DNA of 64,000 nt from the NCBI GenBank assembly GCA_963669155.1, contig OZ022581.1, positions 7,727,167 through 7,791,166 of the forward strand, read 5' to 3'. Source of the DNA: Arbacia lixula (taxonomy: Eukaryota > Echinodermata > Echinoidea > Arbacioida > Arbaciidae). Both the position numbers and the translations under genes were made by a program. The number at the start of each line of letters is the position of its first letter. The stretch's first letter is position 1. The notes under the pieces are model-generated. The model saw nothing but the letters and a program-made list of their open reading frames with translations. It had not been told where the DNA came from and did no database searches. Below are positions 44,685-57,936 of this stretch, piece after piece.

Positions 44685-46599
44685 ATCAATGATGTGAACA
44701 TAAGAATGAGTACATCGATACATTAGAGGAGGAGTTTTGTGGGTATTGGGTCCAATGGTCATCAATTTTTGCTGAGGTTGGCAATGAGTTTTTCAACCTC
44801 GTACTCAGAACGAGATTTAAAATTGCTTAACACTTTTTTTCTTCGTTGAACGTGTCAGCAGGAGGATAATTCCTAGGTTCACAAATTGGATCTAAGCGTT
44901 TTTCATTATTTTATGGATTTTCAAGACTTTGTCAGACAAGTAAGTGATTACCTAGGGCATATTGACGAATTCATGTCTATCAATAGTACATGGTATCGAA
45001 GGATGCTTATTTGACATGTTCAACATGGACTAGACAACACTGAGCAACTATTTTCTTATCATACTGGTGCACAGTAAGATAAACATATATTTGCCGATAC
45101 GTCTCCCTTAGACGGTATATTTTAGCAATAAGTGTCTCCTTAAAGCGCCTCTACTTAGCATCCCGCGCACGTCGCGGTATATATGCAGCAAATCATTCGC
45201 AAGTCGTCATCAGACGAAGCGTTACAGCTAAGTTGAGCAGCTATGCCAGCTAGGTTGCTTTGATTTGTCTCCAAACGTATAGAATTAACTTTTATCTATC
45301 TCAGATGGACGAAAATGGCAATGCGGAAGAGAAGAACTGGACGTCAACTTCACGAGTTTTACTATCATTTAGTATAAGCCTATTCTCTTATAGCATCCAT
45401 CCACGTACTTACATAGTCAATACACGTTTCTACTAATAATACGGCTTATTCTTGAGAATGCTCAGTGAGACTGAAAGATACATAAAGCTGTGTGTCATCA
45501 TGATAGCAGTGACATGAGATCTCATATTTTAGCAATAAGTGTCTCCTTAAAGCGCCTCTACTTAGCATCCCGCGCGCGTCGCGGTATATATGCAGCAAAA
45601 AGTTGAGCAGCTATGCCAGCTAGCTTGCTTTGATTTGTCTCCAAACGTATAGAATTAACTTTTATCTATCTCAGATGGACGAAAATGGCAATGCGGAAGA
45701 GAAGAACTGGACGTCAACTTCACGAGTTTAACTATCATTTAGTATAAGCCTATTCTCTAGCATCCATCCACGTACTTACATAGTCAATACATGGTCGATG
45801 TCATGGTCGATAGTGTCGCTTTTGTTTGAGATCCGAAAGCCGAGGCGGGGATGGGGTCTATTGAAAAGATGAGAACCGGATGTTTCCCGGGTGGAACAGG
45901 TTCACGTGGCTTTCTGATGCCTTCCATTTTGAGAAGTTAATTCTATATGTTGATTCTGTTACGAATTTAGAGGGCTAATATTGCACATACAGGAACACTG
46001 AGTATTATTGTTATTTTTACCGGGGTACCAGCGAACTCTGAGCTTATCTTGATGGGCGAGGCACGTAAACTCAAAGTAAATAACAAGTCCACTCTCGCGG
46101 TCATTGAACCCATATAGTCGGTGGGGAATCATTGCATCACTCACATGCTGTGGCGACGCGCGCGGAATGCTGAGTAGAGGTCTCCCTTGCGCGGTATATT
46201 TTAGCAATAAGTGTCTCCTTAAAGCGCCTCTACTTAGCATCCCGCGCGCGTCGCGGTATATATGCAGCAAATCATTCGCAAGTCGTTATCAGACGAAGCG
46301 TTACAGCTAAGTTGAGCAGCTATGCCAGCTAGCTTGCTTTGATTTGTCTCCAAACGTATAGAATTAACTTTTATCTATCTCAGATGGACGAAAATGGCAA
46401 TGCGGAAGAGAAGAACTGGACGTCAACTTCACGAGTTTTACTATCATTTAGTATGAGCCTATTCTCTAGCATCCATCCACGTACTTACATAGTCAATACA
46501 CGTTTCTACTAATAATACGACTTATTCTTGAGAATGCTCAGTGAGACTGAAAGATACATAAAGCTGTGTGTCATCATGATAGCAGTGACATGAGATCTC
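43923..46599 (+). repeat. Higher-order unit H4, 2677 bp
   Basis: Modules: L 1194, 407, one S of 672, 404. One S has been lost. The remaining S begins like the first S (672, lacking the 37 bp) but has second-S variants downstream (CTGATGCC, CTGAGTAGAGG), which fits unequal exchange between the two S copies. Confidence 0.9.
44329..45049 (-). pseudogene. LINE fragment in L module of H4
   Basis: As in H0, with private changes such as CAGAACGAGATT at about 44806. Confidence 0.75.
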
Positions 46600-47325
46600 A
46601 TATTTTAGCAATAAGTGTCTCCTTAAAGCGCCTCTACTTAGCATCCCGCGCGCGTCGCGGTATATATGCAGCAAATCATTCGCAAGTCGTCATCAGACGA
46701 AGCGTTACAGTTAAGTTGAGCAGCTATGCCAGCTAGCTTGCTTTGATTTGTCTCCAAACGTATAGAATTAACTTCTATCTATCTCAGATGGACGAAAATG
46801 GCAATGCGGAAGAGAAGAACTGGACGTCAACTTCACGAGTTTTACTATCATTTAGTATAAGCCTATTCTCTAACATCCATCCACGTACTTACATAGTCAA
46901 TACACGTTTCTACTAATAATACGGCTTATTCTTGAGAATGCTCAGTGAGACTGAAAGATACATAAAGCTGTGTGTCATCATCATAGCAGTTACATGAGCT
47001 CTCAGAAAAGCATGTTTGAACATTTGAAATGAGATCGCTAGTGTGCATTGTAAATAACATGGGACCCAATCGTGACCCTTGCGAAGCAGTTTCAGCAGTG
47101 CGGGATCAGTGCTGTAGAATTGTGTGCACATTGAGTACATGGCCAAAGAGAGTTGCGTCTAAGATGTTCAATAACCTGTTGGGTAGCTGCATCCTCCACC
47201 AACTTTGATATGTATTTCAGATTGCTTACAGGTCGTAAGTTTCCTTAAAGACTGCATCAAGAACCGGTTTCTTTCAATAACGGAGTGATAAGAGCATTTT
47301 CCCATTGCATTGGAAAGTGACCGGT

Positions 47326-47365
<40 letters not shown>

Positions 47366-49280
47366 ATCAATGATGTGAACATAAGAATGAGTACATCGAT
47401 ACATTAGAGGAGGAGTTTTGTGGGTATTTGGTCCAATGGTCATCAATTTTTGCTGAGGTTGGCAATGAGTTTTTCAACCTCGTACTCAGAAAGAGATTTA
47501 AAATTGCTTAACACTTTTTTTCTTCGTTGAACGTGTCAGCAGGAGGATAATTCCTAGGTTCACAAATTGGATCTAAGCGTTTTTCATTATTTTATGGATT
47601 TTCAAGACTTTGTCAGACAAGTAAGTGATTACCTAGGGCATATTGACGAATTCATGTCTATCAATAGTACATGGTATCGAAGGATGCTTATTTGACATGT
47701 TCAACATGGACTAGACAACACTGAGCAACTATTTTCTTATCATACTGGTGCACAGTAAGATATACATATATTTGCCGATACGTCTCCCTTAGACGGTATA
47801 TTTTAGCAATAAGTGTCTCCTTAAAGCGCCTCTACTTAGCATCCCGCGCACGTCGCGGTATATATGCAGCAAATCATTCGCAAGTCGTCATCAGACGAAG
47901 CGTTACAGCTAAGTTGAGCAGCTATGCCAGCTAGCTTGCTTTGATTTGTCTCCAAACGTATAGAATTAACTTTTATCTATCTCAGATGGACGAAAATGGC
48001 AATGCGGAAGAGAAGAACTGGACGTCAACTTCACGAGTTTTACTATCATTTAGTATAAGCCTATTCTCTTATAGCATCCATCCACGTACTTACATAGTCA
48101 ATACACGTTTCTACTAATAATACGGCTTATTCTTGAGAATGCTCAGTGAGACTGAAAGATACATAAAGCTGTGTGTCATCATGATAGCAGTGACATGAGA
48201 TCTCATATTTTAGCAATAAGTGTCTCCTTAAAGCGCCTCTACTTAGCATCCCGCGCGCGTCGCGGTATATATGCAGCAAAAAGTTGAGCAGCTATGCCAG
48301 CTAGCTTGCTTTGATTTGTCTCCAAACGTATAGAATTAACTTTTATCTATCTCAGATGGACGAAAATGGCAATGCGGAAGAGAAGAACTGGACGTCAACT
48401 TCACGAGTTTAACTATCATTTAGTATAAGCCTATTCTCTAGCATCCATCCACGTACTTACATAGTCAATACATGGTCGATGTCATGGTCGATAGTGTCGC
48501 TTTTGTTTGAGATCCGAAAGCCGAGGCGGGGATGGGGTCTATTGAAAAGATGAGAACCGGATGTTTCCCGGGTGGAACAGGTTCACGTGGCTTTCTGATG
48601 CCTTCCATTTTGAGAAGTTAATTCTATATGTTGATTCTGTTACGAATTTAGAGGGCTAATATTGCACATACAGGAACACTGAGTATTATTGTTATTTTTA
48701 CCGGGGTACCAGCGAACTCTGAGCTTATCTTGATGGGCGAGGCACGTAAACTCAAAGTAAATAACAAGTCCACTCTCGCGGTCATTGAACCCATATAGTC
48801 GGTGGGGAATCATTGCATCACTCACATGCTGTGGCGACGCGCGCGGAATGCTGAGTAGAGGTCTCCCTTGCGCGGTATATTTTAGCAATAAGTGTCTCCT
48901 TAAAGCGCCTCTACTTAGCATCCCGCGCGCGTCGCGGTATATATGCAGCAAATCATTCGCAAGTCGTTATCAGACGAAGCGTTACAGCTAAGTTGAGCAG
49001 CTATGCCAGCTAGCTTGCTTTGATTTGTCTCCAAACGTATAGAATTAACTTTTATCTATCTCAGATGGACGAAAATGGCAATGCGGAAGAGAAGAACTGG
49101 ACGTCAACTTCACGAGTTTTACTATCATTTAGTATGAGCCTATTCTCTAGCATCCATCCACGTACTTACATAGTCAATACACGTTTCTACTAATAATACG
49201 ACTTATTCTTGAGAATGCTCAGTGAGACTGAAAGATACATAAAGCTGTGTGTCATCATGATAGCAGTGACATGAGATCTC
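46600..49280 (+). repeat. Higher-order unit H5, 2681 bp
   Basis: Modules: L 1198, 407, 672, 404. It shares ATGTTCAATAACC and GTATTTGGTCC variants with H7 but not with H6, showing that non-adjacent units are most alike. Confidence 0.9.
47006..47729 (-). pseudogene. LINE fragment in L module of H5
   Basis: As in H0, with the H5/H7-specific variants described for the unit. Confidence 0.75.
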
Positions 49281-49991
49281 ATATTTTAGCAATAAGTGTC
49301 TCCTTAAAGCGCCTCTACTTAGCATCCCGCGCGCGTCGCGGTATATATGCAGCAAATCATTCGCAAGTCGTCATCAGACGAAGCGTTACAGTTAAGTTGA
49401 GCAGCTATGCCAGCTAGCTTGCTTTGATTTGTCTCCAAACGTATAGAATTAACTTCTATCTATCTCAGATGGACGAAAATGGCAATGCGGAAGAGAAGAA
49501 CTGGACGTCAACTTCACGAGTTTTACTATCATTTAGTATAAGCCTATTCTCTTATAGCATCCATCCACGTACTTACATAGTCAATACACGTTTCTACTAA
49601 TAATACGGCTTATTCTTGAGAATGCTCATAAAGCTGTGTGTCATCATCATAGCAGTGACATGAGCTCTCAGAAAAGCATGTTTGAACATTTGAAATGAGA
49701 TTGCTAGTGTGCATTGTAAATAACATGGGACCCAATCGTGACCCTTGCGAAGCAGTTTCAGCAGTGCGGGATCAGTGCTGTAGAATTGTGTGCACATTGA
49801 GTACATGGCCAAAGAGAGTTGCGTCTAAGATGTTCCATAACCTGTTGGGTAGCTGCATCCTCCACCAACTTTGATATGTATTTCAGATTGCTTACAGGTC
49901 GTAAGTTTCCTTAAAGACTGCATCAAGAACCGGTTTCTTTCAATAACGGAGTGATAAGAGCATTTTCCCATTGCATTGGAAAGTGACCGGT

Positions 49992-50025
<34 letters not shown>

Positions 50026-51940
50026 ATCAATGATGTGAACATAAGAATGAGTACATCGATACATTAGAGGAGGAGTTTTGTGGGTATTGGGTCCAATGGT
50101 CATCAATTTTTGCTGAGGTTGGCAATGAGTTTTTCAACCTCGTACTCAGAAAGAGATTTAAAATTGCTTAACACTTTTTTTCTTCGTTGAACGTGTCAGC
50201 AGGAGGATAATTCCTAGGTTCACAAATTGGATCTAAGCGTTTTTCATTATTTTATGGATTTTCAAGACTTTGTCAGACAAGTAAGTGATTACCTAGGGCA
50301 TATTGACGAATTCATGTCTATCAATAGTACATGGTATCGAAGGATGCTTATTTGACATGTTCAACATGGACTAGACAACACTGAGCAACTATTTTCTTAT
50401 CATACTGGTGCACAGTAAGATATACATATATTTGCCGATACGTCTCCCTTAGACGGTATATTTTAGCAATAAGTGTCTCCTTAAAGCGCCTCTACTTAGC
50501 ATCCCGCGCACGTCGCGGTATATATGCAGCAAATCATTCGCAAGTCGTCATCAGACGAAGCGTTACAGCTAAGTTGAGCAGCTATGCCAGCTAGCTTGCT
50601 TTGATTTGTCTCCAAACGTATAGAATTAACTTTTATCTATCTCAGATGGACGAAAATGGCAATGCGGAAGAGAAGAACTGGACGTCAACTTCACGAGTTT
50701 TACTATCATTTAGTATAAGCCTATTCTCTTATAGCATCCATCCACGTACTTACATAGTCAATACACGTTTCTACTAATAATACGGCTTATTCTTGAGAAT
50801 GCTCAGTGAGACTGAAAGATACATAAAGCTGTGTGTCATCATGATAGCAGTGACATGAGATCTCATATTTTAGCAATAAGTGTCTCCTTAAAGCGCCTCT
50901 ACTTAGCATCCCGCGCGCGTCGCGGTATATATGCAGCAAAAAGTTGAGCAGCTATGCCAGCTAGCTTGCTTTGATTTGTCTCCAAACGTATAGAATTAAC
51001 TTTTATCTATCTCAGATGGACGAAAATGGCAATGCGGAAGAGAAGAACTGGACGTCAACTTCACGAGTTTAACTATCATTTAGTATAAGCCTATTCTCTA
51101 GCATCCATCCACGTACTTACATAGTCAATACATGGTCGATGTCATGGTCGATAGTGTCGCTTTTGTTTGAGATCCGAAAGCCGAGGCGGGGATGGGGTCT
51201 ATTGAAAAGATGAGAACCGGATGTTTCCCGGGTGGAACAGGTTCACGTGGCTTTCTGATGCCTTCCATTTTGAGAAGTTAATTCTATATGTTGATTCTGT
51301 TACGAATTTAGAGGGCTAATATTGCACATACAGGAACACTGAGTATTATTGTTATTTTTACCGGGGTACCAGCGAACTCTGAGCTTATCTTGATGGGCGA
51401 GGCACGTAAACTCAAAGTAAATAACAAGTCCACTCTCGCGGTCATTGAACCCACATAGTCGGTGGGGAATCATTGCATCACTCACATGCTGTGGCGACGC
51501 GCGCGGAATGCTGAGTAGAGGTCTCCCTTGCGCGGTATATTTTAGCAATAAGTGTCTCCTTAAAGCGCCTCTACTTAGCATCCCGCGCGCGTCGCGGTAT
51601 ATATGCAGCAAATCATTCGCAAGTCGTTATCAGACGAAGCGTTACAGCTAAGTTGAGCAGCTATGCCAGCTAGGTTGCTTTGATTTGTCTCCAAACGTAT
51701 AGAATTAACTTTTATCTATCTCAGATGGACGAAAATGGCAATGCGGAAGAGAAGAACTGGACGTCAACTTCACGAGTTTTACTATCATTTAGTATGAGCC
51801 TATTCTCTAGCATCCATCCACGTACTTACATAGTCAATACACGTTTCTACTAATAATACGACTTATTCTTGAGAATGCTCAGTGAGACTGAAAGATACAT
51901 AAAGCTGTGTGTCATCATGATAGCAGTGACATGAGATCTC
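49281..51940 (+). repeat. Higher-order unit H6, 2660 bp
   Basis: Modules: L 1177, 407, 672, 404. The core before the LINE fragment has a small deletion removing GTGAGACTGAAAGATA, and has the TAT insertion. Confidence 0.9.
49672..50389 (-). pseudogene. LINE fragment in L module of H6
   Basis: As in H0 with a shorter (GA)n tract. Confidence 0.75.
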
Positions 51941-52666
51941 ATATTTTAGCAATAAGTGTCTCCTTAAAGCGCCTCTACTTAGCATCCCGCGCGCGTCGCG
52001 GTATATATGCAGCAAATCATTCGCAAGTCGTCATCAGACGAAGCGTTACAGTTAAGTTGAGCAGCTATGCCAGCTAGCTTGCTTTGATTTGTCTCCAAAC
52101 GTATAGAATTAACTTCTATCTATCTCAGATGGACGAAAATGGCAATGCGGAAGAGAAGAACTGGACGTCAACTTCACGAGTTTTACTATCATTTAGTATA
52201 AGCCTATTCTCTAACATCCATCCACGTACTTACATAGTCAATACACGTTTCTACTAATAATACGGCTTATTCTTGAGAATGCTCAGTGAGACTGAAAGAT
52301 ACATAAAGCTGTGTGTCATCATCATAGCAGTTACATGAGCTCTCAGAAAAGCATGTTTGAACATTTGAAATGAGATCGCTAGTGTGCATTGTAAATAACA
52401 TGGGACCCAATCGTGACCCTTGCGAAGCAGTTTCAGCAGTGCGGGATCAGTGCTGTAGAATTGTGTGCACATTGAGTACATGGCCAAAGAGAGTTGCGTC
52501 TAAGATGTTCAATAACCTGTTGGGTAGCTGCATCCTCCACCAACTTTGATATGTATTTCAGATTGCTTACAGGTCGTAAGTTTCCTTAAAGACTGCATCA
52601 AGAACCGGTTTCTTTCAATAACGGAGTGATAAGAGCATTTTCCCATTGCATTGGAAAGTGACCGGT

Positions 52667-52706
<40 letters not shown>

Positions 52707-54621
52707 ATCAATGATGTGAACATAAGAATGAGTACATCGATACATTAGAGGAGGAGTTTTGTGGGTATTTGGTCCAATGGTCATCAATTTTTGCTGAGGT
52801 TGGCAATGAGTTTTTCAACCTCGTACTCAGAAAGAGATTTAAAATTGCTTAACACTTTTTTTCTTCGTTGAACGTGTCAGCAGGAGGATAATTCCTAGGT
52901 TCACAAATTGGATCTAAGCGTTTTTCATTATTTTATGGATTTTCAAGACTTTGTCAGACAAGTAAGTGATTACCTAGGGCATATTGACGAATTCATGTCT
53001 ATCAATAGTACATGGTATCGAAGGATGCTTATTTGACATGTTCAACATGGACTAGACAACACTGAGCAACTATTTTCTTATCATACTGGTGCACAGTAAG
53101 ATATACATATATTTGCCGATACGTCTCCCTTAGACGGTATATTTTAGCAATAAGTGTCTCCTTAAAGCGCCTCTACTTAGCATCCCGCGCACGTCGCGGT
53201 ATATATGCAGCAAATCATTCGCAAGTCGTCATCAGACGAAGCGTTACAGCTAAGTTGAGCAGCTATGCCAGCTAGCTTGCTTTGATTTGTCTCCAAACGT
53301 ATAGAATTAACTTTTATCTATCTCAGATGGACGAAAATGGCAATGCGGAAGAGAAGAACTGGACGTCAACTTCACGAGTTTTACTATCATTTAGTATAAG
53401 CCTATTCTCTTATAGCATCCATCCACGTACTTACATAGTCAATACACGTTTCTACTAATAATACGGCTTATTCTTGAGAATGCTCAGTGAGACTGAAAGA
53501 TACATAAAGCTGTGTGTCATCATGATAGCAGTGACATGAGATCTCATATTTTAGCAATAAGTGTCTCCTTAAAGCGCCTCTACTTAGCATCCCGCGCGCG
53601 TCGCGGTATATATGCAGCAAAAAGTTGAGCAGCTATGCCAGCTAGCTTGCTTTGATTTGTCTCCAAACGTATAGAATTAACTTTTATCTATCTCAGATGG
53701 ACGAAAATGGCAATGCGGAAGAGAAGAACTGGACGTCAACTTCACGAGTTTAACTATCATTTAGTATAAGCCTATTCTCTAGCATCCATCCACGTACTTA
53801 CATAGTCAATACATGGTCGATGTCATGGTCGATAGTGTCGCTTTTGTTTGAGATCCGAAAGCCGAGGCGGGGATGGGGTCTATTGAAAAGATGAGAACCG
53901 GATGTTTCCCGGGTGGAACAGGTTCACGTGGCTTTCTGATGCCTTCCATTTTGAGAAGTTAATTCTATATGTTGATTCTGTTACGAATTTAGAGGGCTAA
54001 TATTGCACATACAGGAACACTGAGTATTATTGTTATTTTTACCGGGGTACCAGCGAACTCTGAGCTTATCTTGATGGGCGAGGCACGTAAACTCAAAGTA
54101 AATAACAAGTCCACTCTCGCGGTCATTGAACCCATATAGTCGGTGGGGAATCATTGCATCACTCACATGCTGTGGCGACGCGCGCGGAATGCTGAGTAGA
54201 GGTCTCCCTTGCGCGGTATATTTTAGCAATAAGTGTCTCCTTAAAGCGCCTCTACTTAGCATCCCGCGCGCGTCGCGGTATATATGCAGCAAATCATTCG
54301 CAAGTCGTTATCAGACGAAGCGTTACAGCTAAGTTGAGCAGCTATGCCAGCTAGGTTGCTTTGATTTGTCTCCAAACGTATAGAATTAACTTTTATCTAT
54401 CTCAGATGGACGAAAATGGCAATGCGGAAGAGAAGAACTGGACGTCAACTTCACGAGTTTTACTATCATTTAGTATGAGCCTATTCTCTAGCATCCATCC
54501 ACGTACTTACATAGTCAATACACGTTTCTACTAATAATACGACTTATTCTTGAGAATGCTCAGTGAGACTGAAAGATACATAAAGCTGTGTGTCATCATG
54601 ATAGCAGTGACATGAGATCTC
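51941..54621 (+). repeat. Higher-order unit H7, 2681 bp
   Basis: Modules: L 1198, 407, 672, 404. Nearly identical to H5. Confidence 0.9.
52347..53070 (-). pseudogene. LINE fragment in L module of H7
   Basis: As in H5, sharing its diagnostic variants. Confidence 0.75.
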
Positions 54622-56104
54622 ATATTTTAGCAATAAGTGTCTCCTTAAAGCGCCTCTACTTAGCATCCCGCGCGCGTCGCGGTATATATGCAGCAAATCA
54701 TTCGCAAGTCGTCATCAGACGAAGCGTTACAGTTAAGTTGAGCAGCTATGCCAGCTAGCTTGCTTTGATTTGTCTCCAAACGTATAGAATTAACTTCTAT
54801 CTATCTCAGATGGACGAAAATGGCAATGCGGAAGAGAAGAACTGGACGTCAACTTCACGAGTTTTACTATCATTTAGTATAAGCCTATTCTCTTATAGCA
54901 TCCATCCACGTACTTACATAGTCAATACACGTTTCTACTAATAATACGGCTTATTCTTGAGAATGCTCAGTGAGACTGAAAGATACATAAAGCTGTGTGT
55001 CATCATGATAGCAGTGACATGAGATCTCATATTTTAGCAATAAGTGTCTCCTTAAAGCGCCTCTACTTAGCATCCCGCGCGCGTCGCGGTATATATGCAG
55101 CAAAAAGTTGAGCAGCTATGCCAGCTAGCTTGCTTTGATTTGTCTCCAAACGTATAGAATTAACTTTTATCTATCTCAGATGGACGAAAATGGCAATGCG
55201 GAAGAGAAGAACTGGACGTCAACTTCACGAGTTTAACTATCATTTAGTATAAGCCTATTCTCTAGCATCCATCCACGTACTTACATAGTCAATACATGGT
55301 CGATGTCATGGTCGATAGTGTCGCTTTTGTTTGAGATCCGAAAGCCGAGGCGGGGATGGGGTCTATTGAAAAGATGAGAACCGGATGTTTCCCGGGTGGA
55401 ACAGGTTCACGTGGCTTTCTGATGCCTTCCATTTTGAGAAGTTAATTCTATATGTTGATTCTGTTACGAATTTAGAGGGCTAATATTGCACATACAGGAA
55501 CACTGAGTATTATTGTTATTTTTACCGGGGTACCAGCGAACTCTGAGCTTATCTTGATGGGCGAGGCACGTAAACTCAAAGTAAATAACAAGTCCACTCT
55601 CGCGGTCATTGAACCCATATAGTCGGTGGGGAATCATTGCATCACTCACATGCTGTGGCGACGCGCGCGGAATGCTGAGTAGAGGTCTCCCTTGCGCGGT
55701 ATATTTTAGCAATAAGTGTCTCCTTAAAGCGCCTCTACTTAGCATCCCGCGCGCGTCGCGGTATATATGCAGCAAATCATTCGCAAGTCGTTATCAGACG
55801 AAGCGTTACAGCTAAGTTGAGCAGCTATGCCAGCTAGGTTGCTTTGATTTGTCTCCAAACGTATAGAATTAACTTTTATCTATCTCAGATGGACGAAAAT
55901 GGCAATGCGGAAGAGAAGAACTGGACGTCAACTTCACGAGTTTTACTATCATTTAGTATGAGCCTATTCTCTAGCATCCATCCACGTACTTACATAGTCA
56001 ATACACGTTTCTACTAATAATACGACTTATTCTTGAGAATGCTCAGTGAGACTGAAAGAAACATAAAGCTGTGTGTCATCATGATAGCAGTGACATGAGA
56101 TCTC
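54622..56104 (+). repeat. Higher-order unit H8, 1483 bp
   Basis: Modules: 407, 672, 404. The L module is absent, which makes it the shortest unit. Confidence 0.9.
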
Positions 56105-56830
56105 ATATTTTAGCAATAAGTGTCTCCTTAAAGCGCCTCTACTTAGCATCCCGCGCGCGTCGCGGTATATATGCAGCAAATCATTCGCAAGTCGTCATCA
56201 GACGAAGCGTTACAGTTAAGTTGAGCAGCTATGCCAGCTAGCTTGCTTTGATTTGTCTCCAAACGTATAGAATTAACTTCTATCTATCTCAGATGGACGA
56301 AAATGGCAATGCGGAAGAGAAGAACTGGACGTCAACTTCACGAGTTTTACTATCATTTAGTATAAGCCTATTCTCTAACATCCATCCACGTACTTACATA
56401 GTCAATACACGTTTCTACTAATAATACGGCTTATTCTTGAGAATGCTCAGTGAGACTGAAAGATACATAAAGCTGTGTGTCATCATCATAGCAGTGACAT
56501 GAGCTCTCAGAAAAGCATGTTTGAACATTTGAAATGAGATCGCTAGTGTGCATTGTAAATAACATGGGACCCAATCGTGACCCTTGCGAAGCAGTTTCAG
56601 CAGTGCGGGATCAGTGCTGTAGAATTGTGTGCACATTGAGTACATGGCCAAAGAGAGTTGCGTCTAAGATGTTCCATAACCTGTTGGGTAGCTGCATCCT
56701 CCACCAACTTTGATATGTATTTCAGATTGCTTACAGGTCGTAAGTTTCCTTAAAGACTGCATCAAGAACCGGTTTCTTTCAATAACGGAGTGATAAGAGC
56801 ATTTTCCCATTGCATTGGAAAGTGACCGGT

Positions 56831-56870
<40 letters not shown>

Positions 56871-57936
56871 ATCAATGATGTGAACATAAGAATGAGTACA
56901 TCGATACATTAGAGGAGGAGTTTTGTGGGTATTGGGTCCAATGGTCATCAATTTTTGCTGAGGTTGGCAATGAGTTTTTCAACCTCGTACTCAGAAAGAG
57001 ATTTAAAATTGCTTAACACTTTTTTTCTTCGTTGAACGTGTCAGCAGGAGGATAATTCCTAGGTTCACAAATTGGATCTCAGCGTTTTTCATTATTTTAT
57101 GGATTTTCAAGACTTTGTCAGACAAGTAAGTGATTACCTAGGGCATATTGACGAATTCATGTCTATCAATAGTACATGGTATCGAAGGATGCTTATTTGA
57201 CATGTTCAACATGGACTAGACAACACTGAGCAACTATTTTCTTATCATACTGGTGCACAGTAAGATATACATATATTTGCCGATACGTCTCCCTTAGACG
57301 GTATATTTTAGCAATAAGTGTCTCCTTAAAGCGCCTCTACTTAGCATCCCGCGCACGTCGCGGTATATATGCAGCAAATCATTCGCAAGTCGTTATCAGA
57401 CGAAGCGTTACAGCTAAGTTGAGCAGCTATGCCAGCTAGCTTGCTTTGATTTGTCTCCAAACGTATAGAATTAACTTAGATTTATCTATCTCAGATGAAC
57501 GACAATGGCAATGCGGAAGAGAAGAACTGGACGTCAACTTCACGAGTTTTACTATCATTTAGTATAAGCCTATTCTCTTATAGCATCCATCCACGTACTT
57601 ACATAGTCAATACACGTTTCTACTAATAATACGGCTTATTCTTGAGAATGCTCAGTGAGACTGAAAGATACATAAAGCTGTGTGTCATCATGATAGCAGT
57701 GACATGAGATCTCATATTTTAGCAATAAGTGTCTCCTTAAAGCGCCTCTACTTAGCATCCCGCGCGCGTCGCGGTATATATGCAGCAAATCATTCGCAAG
57801 TCGTCATCAGACGAAGCGTTACAGCTAAGTTGAGCAGCTATGCCAGCTAGCTTGCTTTGATTTGTCTCCAAACGTATAGAATTAACTTCTATCTATCTCA
57901 GATGGACGAAAATGGCAATGCGGAAGAGAAGAACTG
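56105..57936 (+). repeat. Last, partial higher-order unit H9, cut by the gap
   Basis: Modules: L 1198, a 411-bp core, then a full-length core that runs into the N gap. The last cores carry private changes (AACTTAGATTTATC, ATGAACGACAATGG at about 57495), as expected near an array edge. Confidence 0.85.
56511..57234 (-). pseudogene. LINE fragment in L module of H9
   Basis: As in H0, ninth and last copy in the window, with GGATCTCAGCG at about 57075. Confidence 0.75.

Larger units (their letters stand above)
28037..57936 (+). repeat. 30-kb higher-order tandem array of a promoter-like core
   Basis: 47 cores counted by the shared start ATATTTTAGCAATAAGTGT at: 28417, 28821, 29228, 29595, 30792, 31199, 31871, 32580, 32984, 33391, 33758, 34955, 35362, 36034, 36743, 37147, 38344, 38751, 39423, 40132, 40536, 41731, 42138, 42810, 43519, 43923, 45117, 45524, 46196, 46600, 47798, 48205, 48877, 49281, 50458, 50865, 51537, 51941, 53139, 53546, 54218, 54622, 55029, 55701, 56105, 57303, 57714. 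Spacings fall into classes. 404 is the plain core. 407 is the core plus 3 bp (TAT). 367 is the core minus a 37-bp block. S is 709, or 672 where the same 37 bp is missing. L is 1177-1198. Copies are nearly identical within a class. The array ends in an assembly gap, so its true right edge is unknown. Confidence 0.95.

Noticed and set aside
28037..57936. CRISPR array
   Set aside because: Eukaryotic sequence, repeat units of hundreds of bases, no short repeat/spacer pattern and no cas genes.
28037..57936. rRNA, snRNA or spliced-leader gene array
   Set aside because: No rRNA sequence, no Sm-site plus donor arrangement typical of spliced leaders, and the comparable donor is mutated. I cannot exclude an unknown ncRNA.
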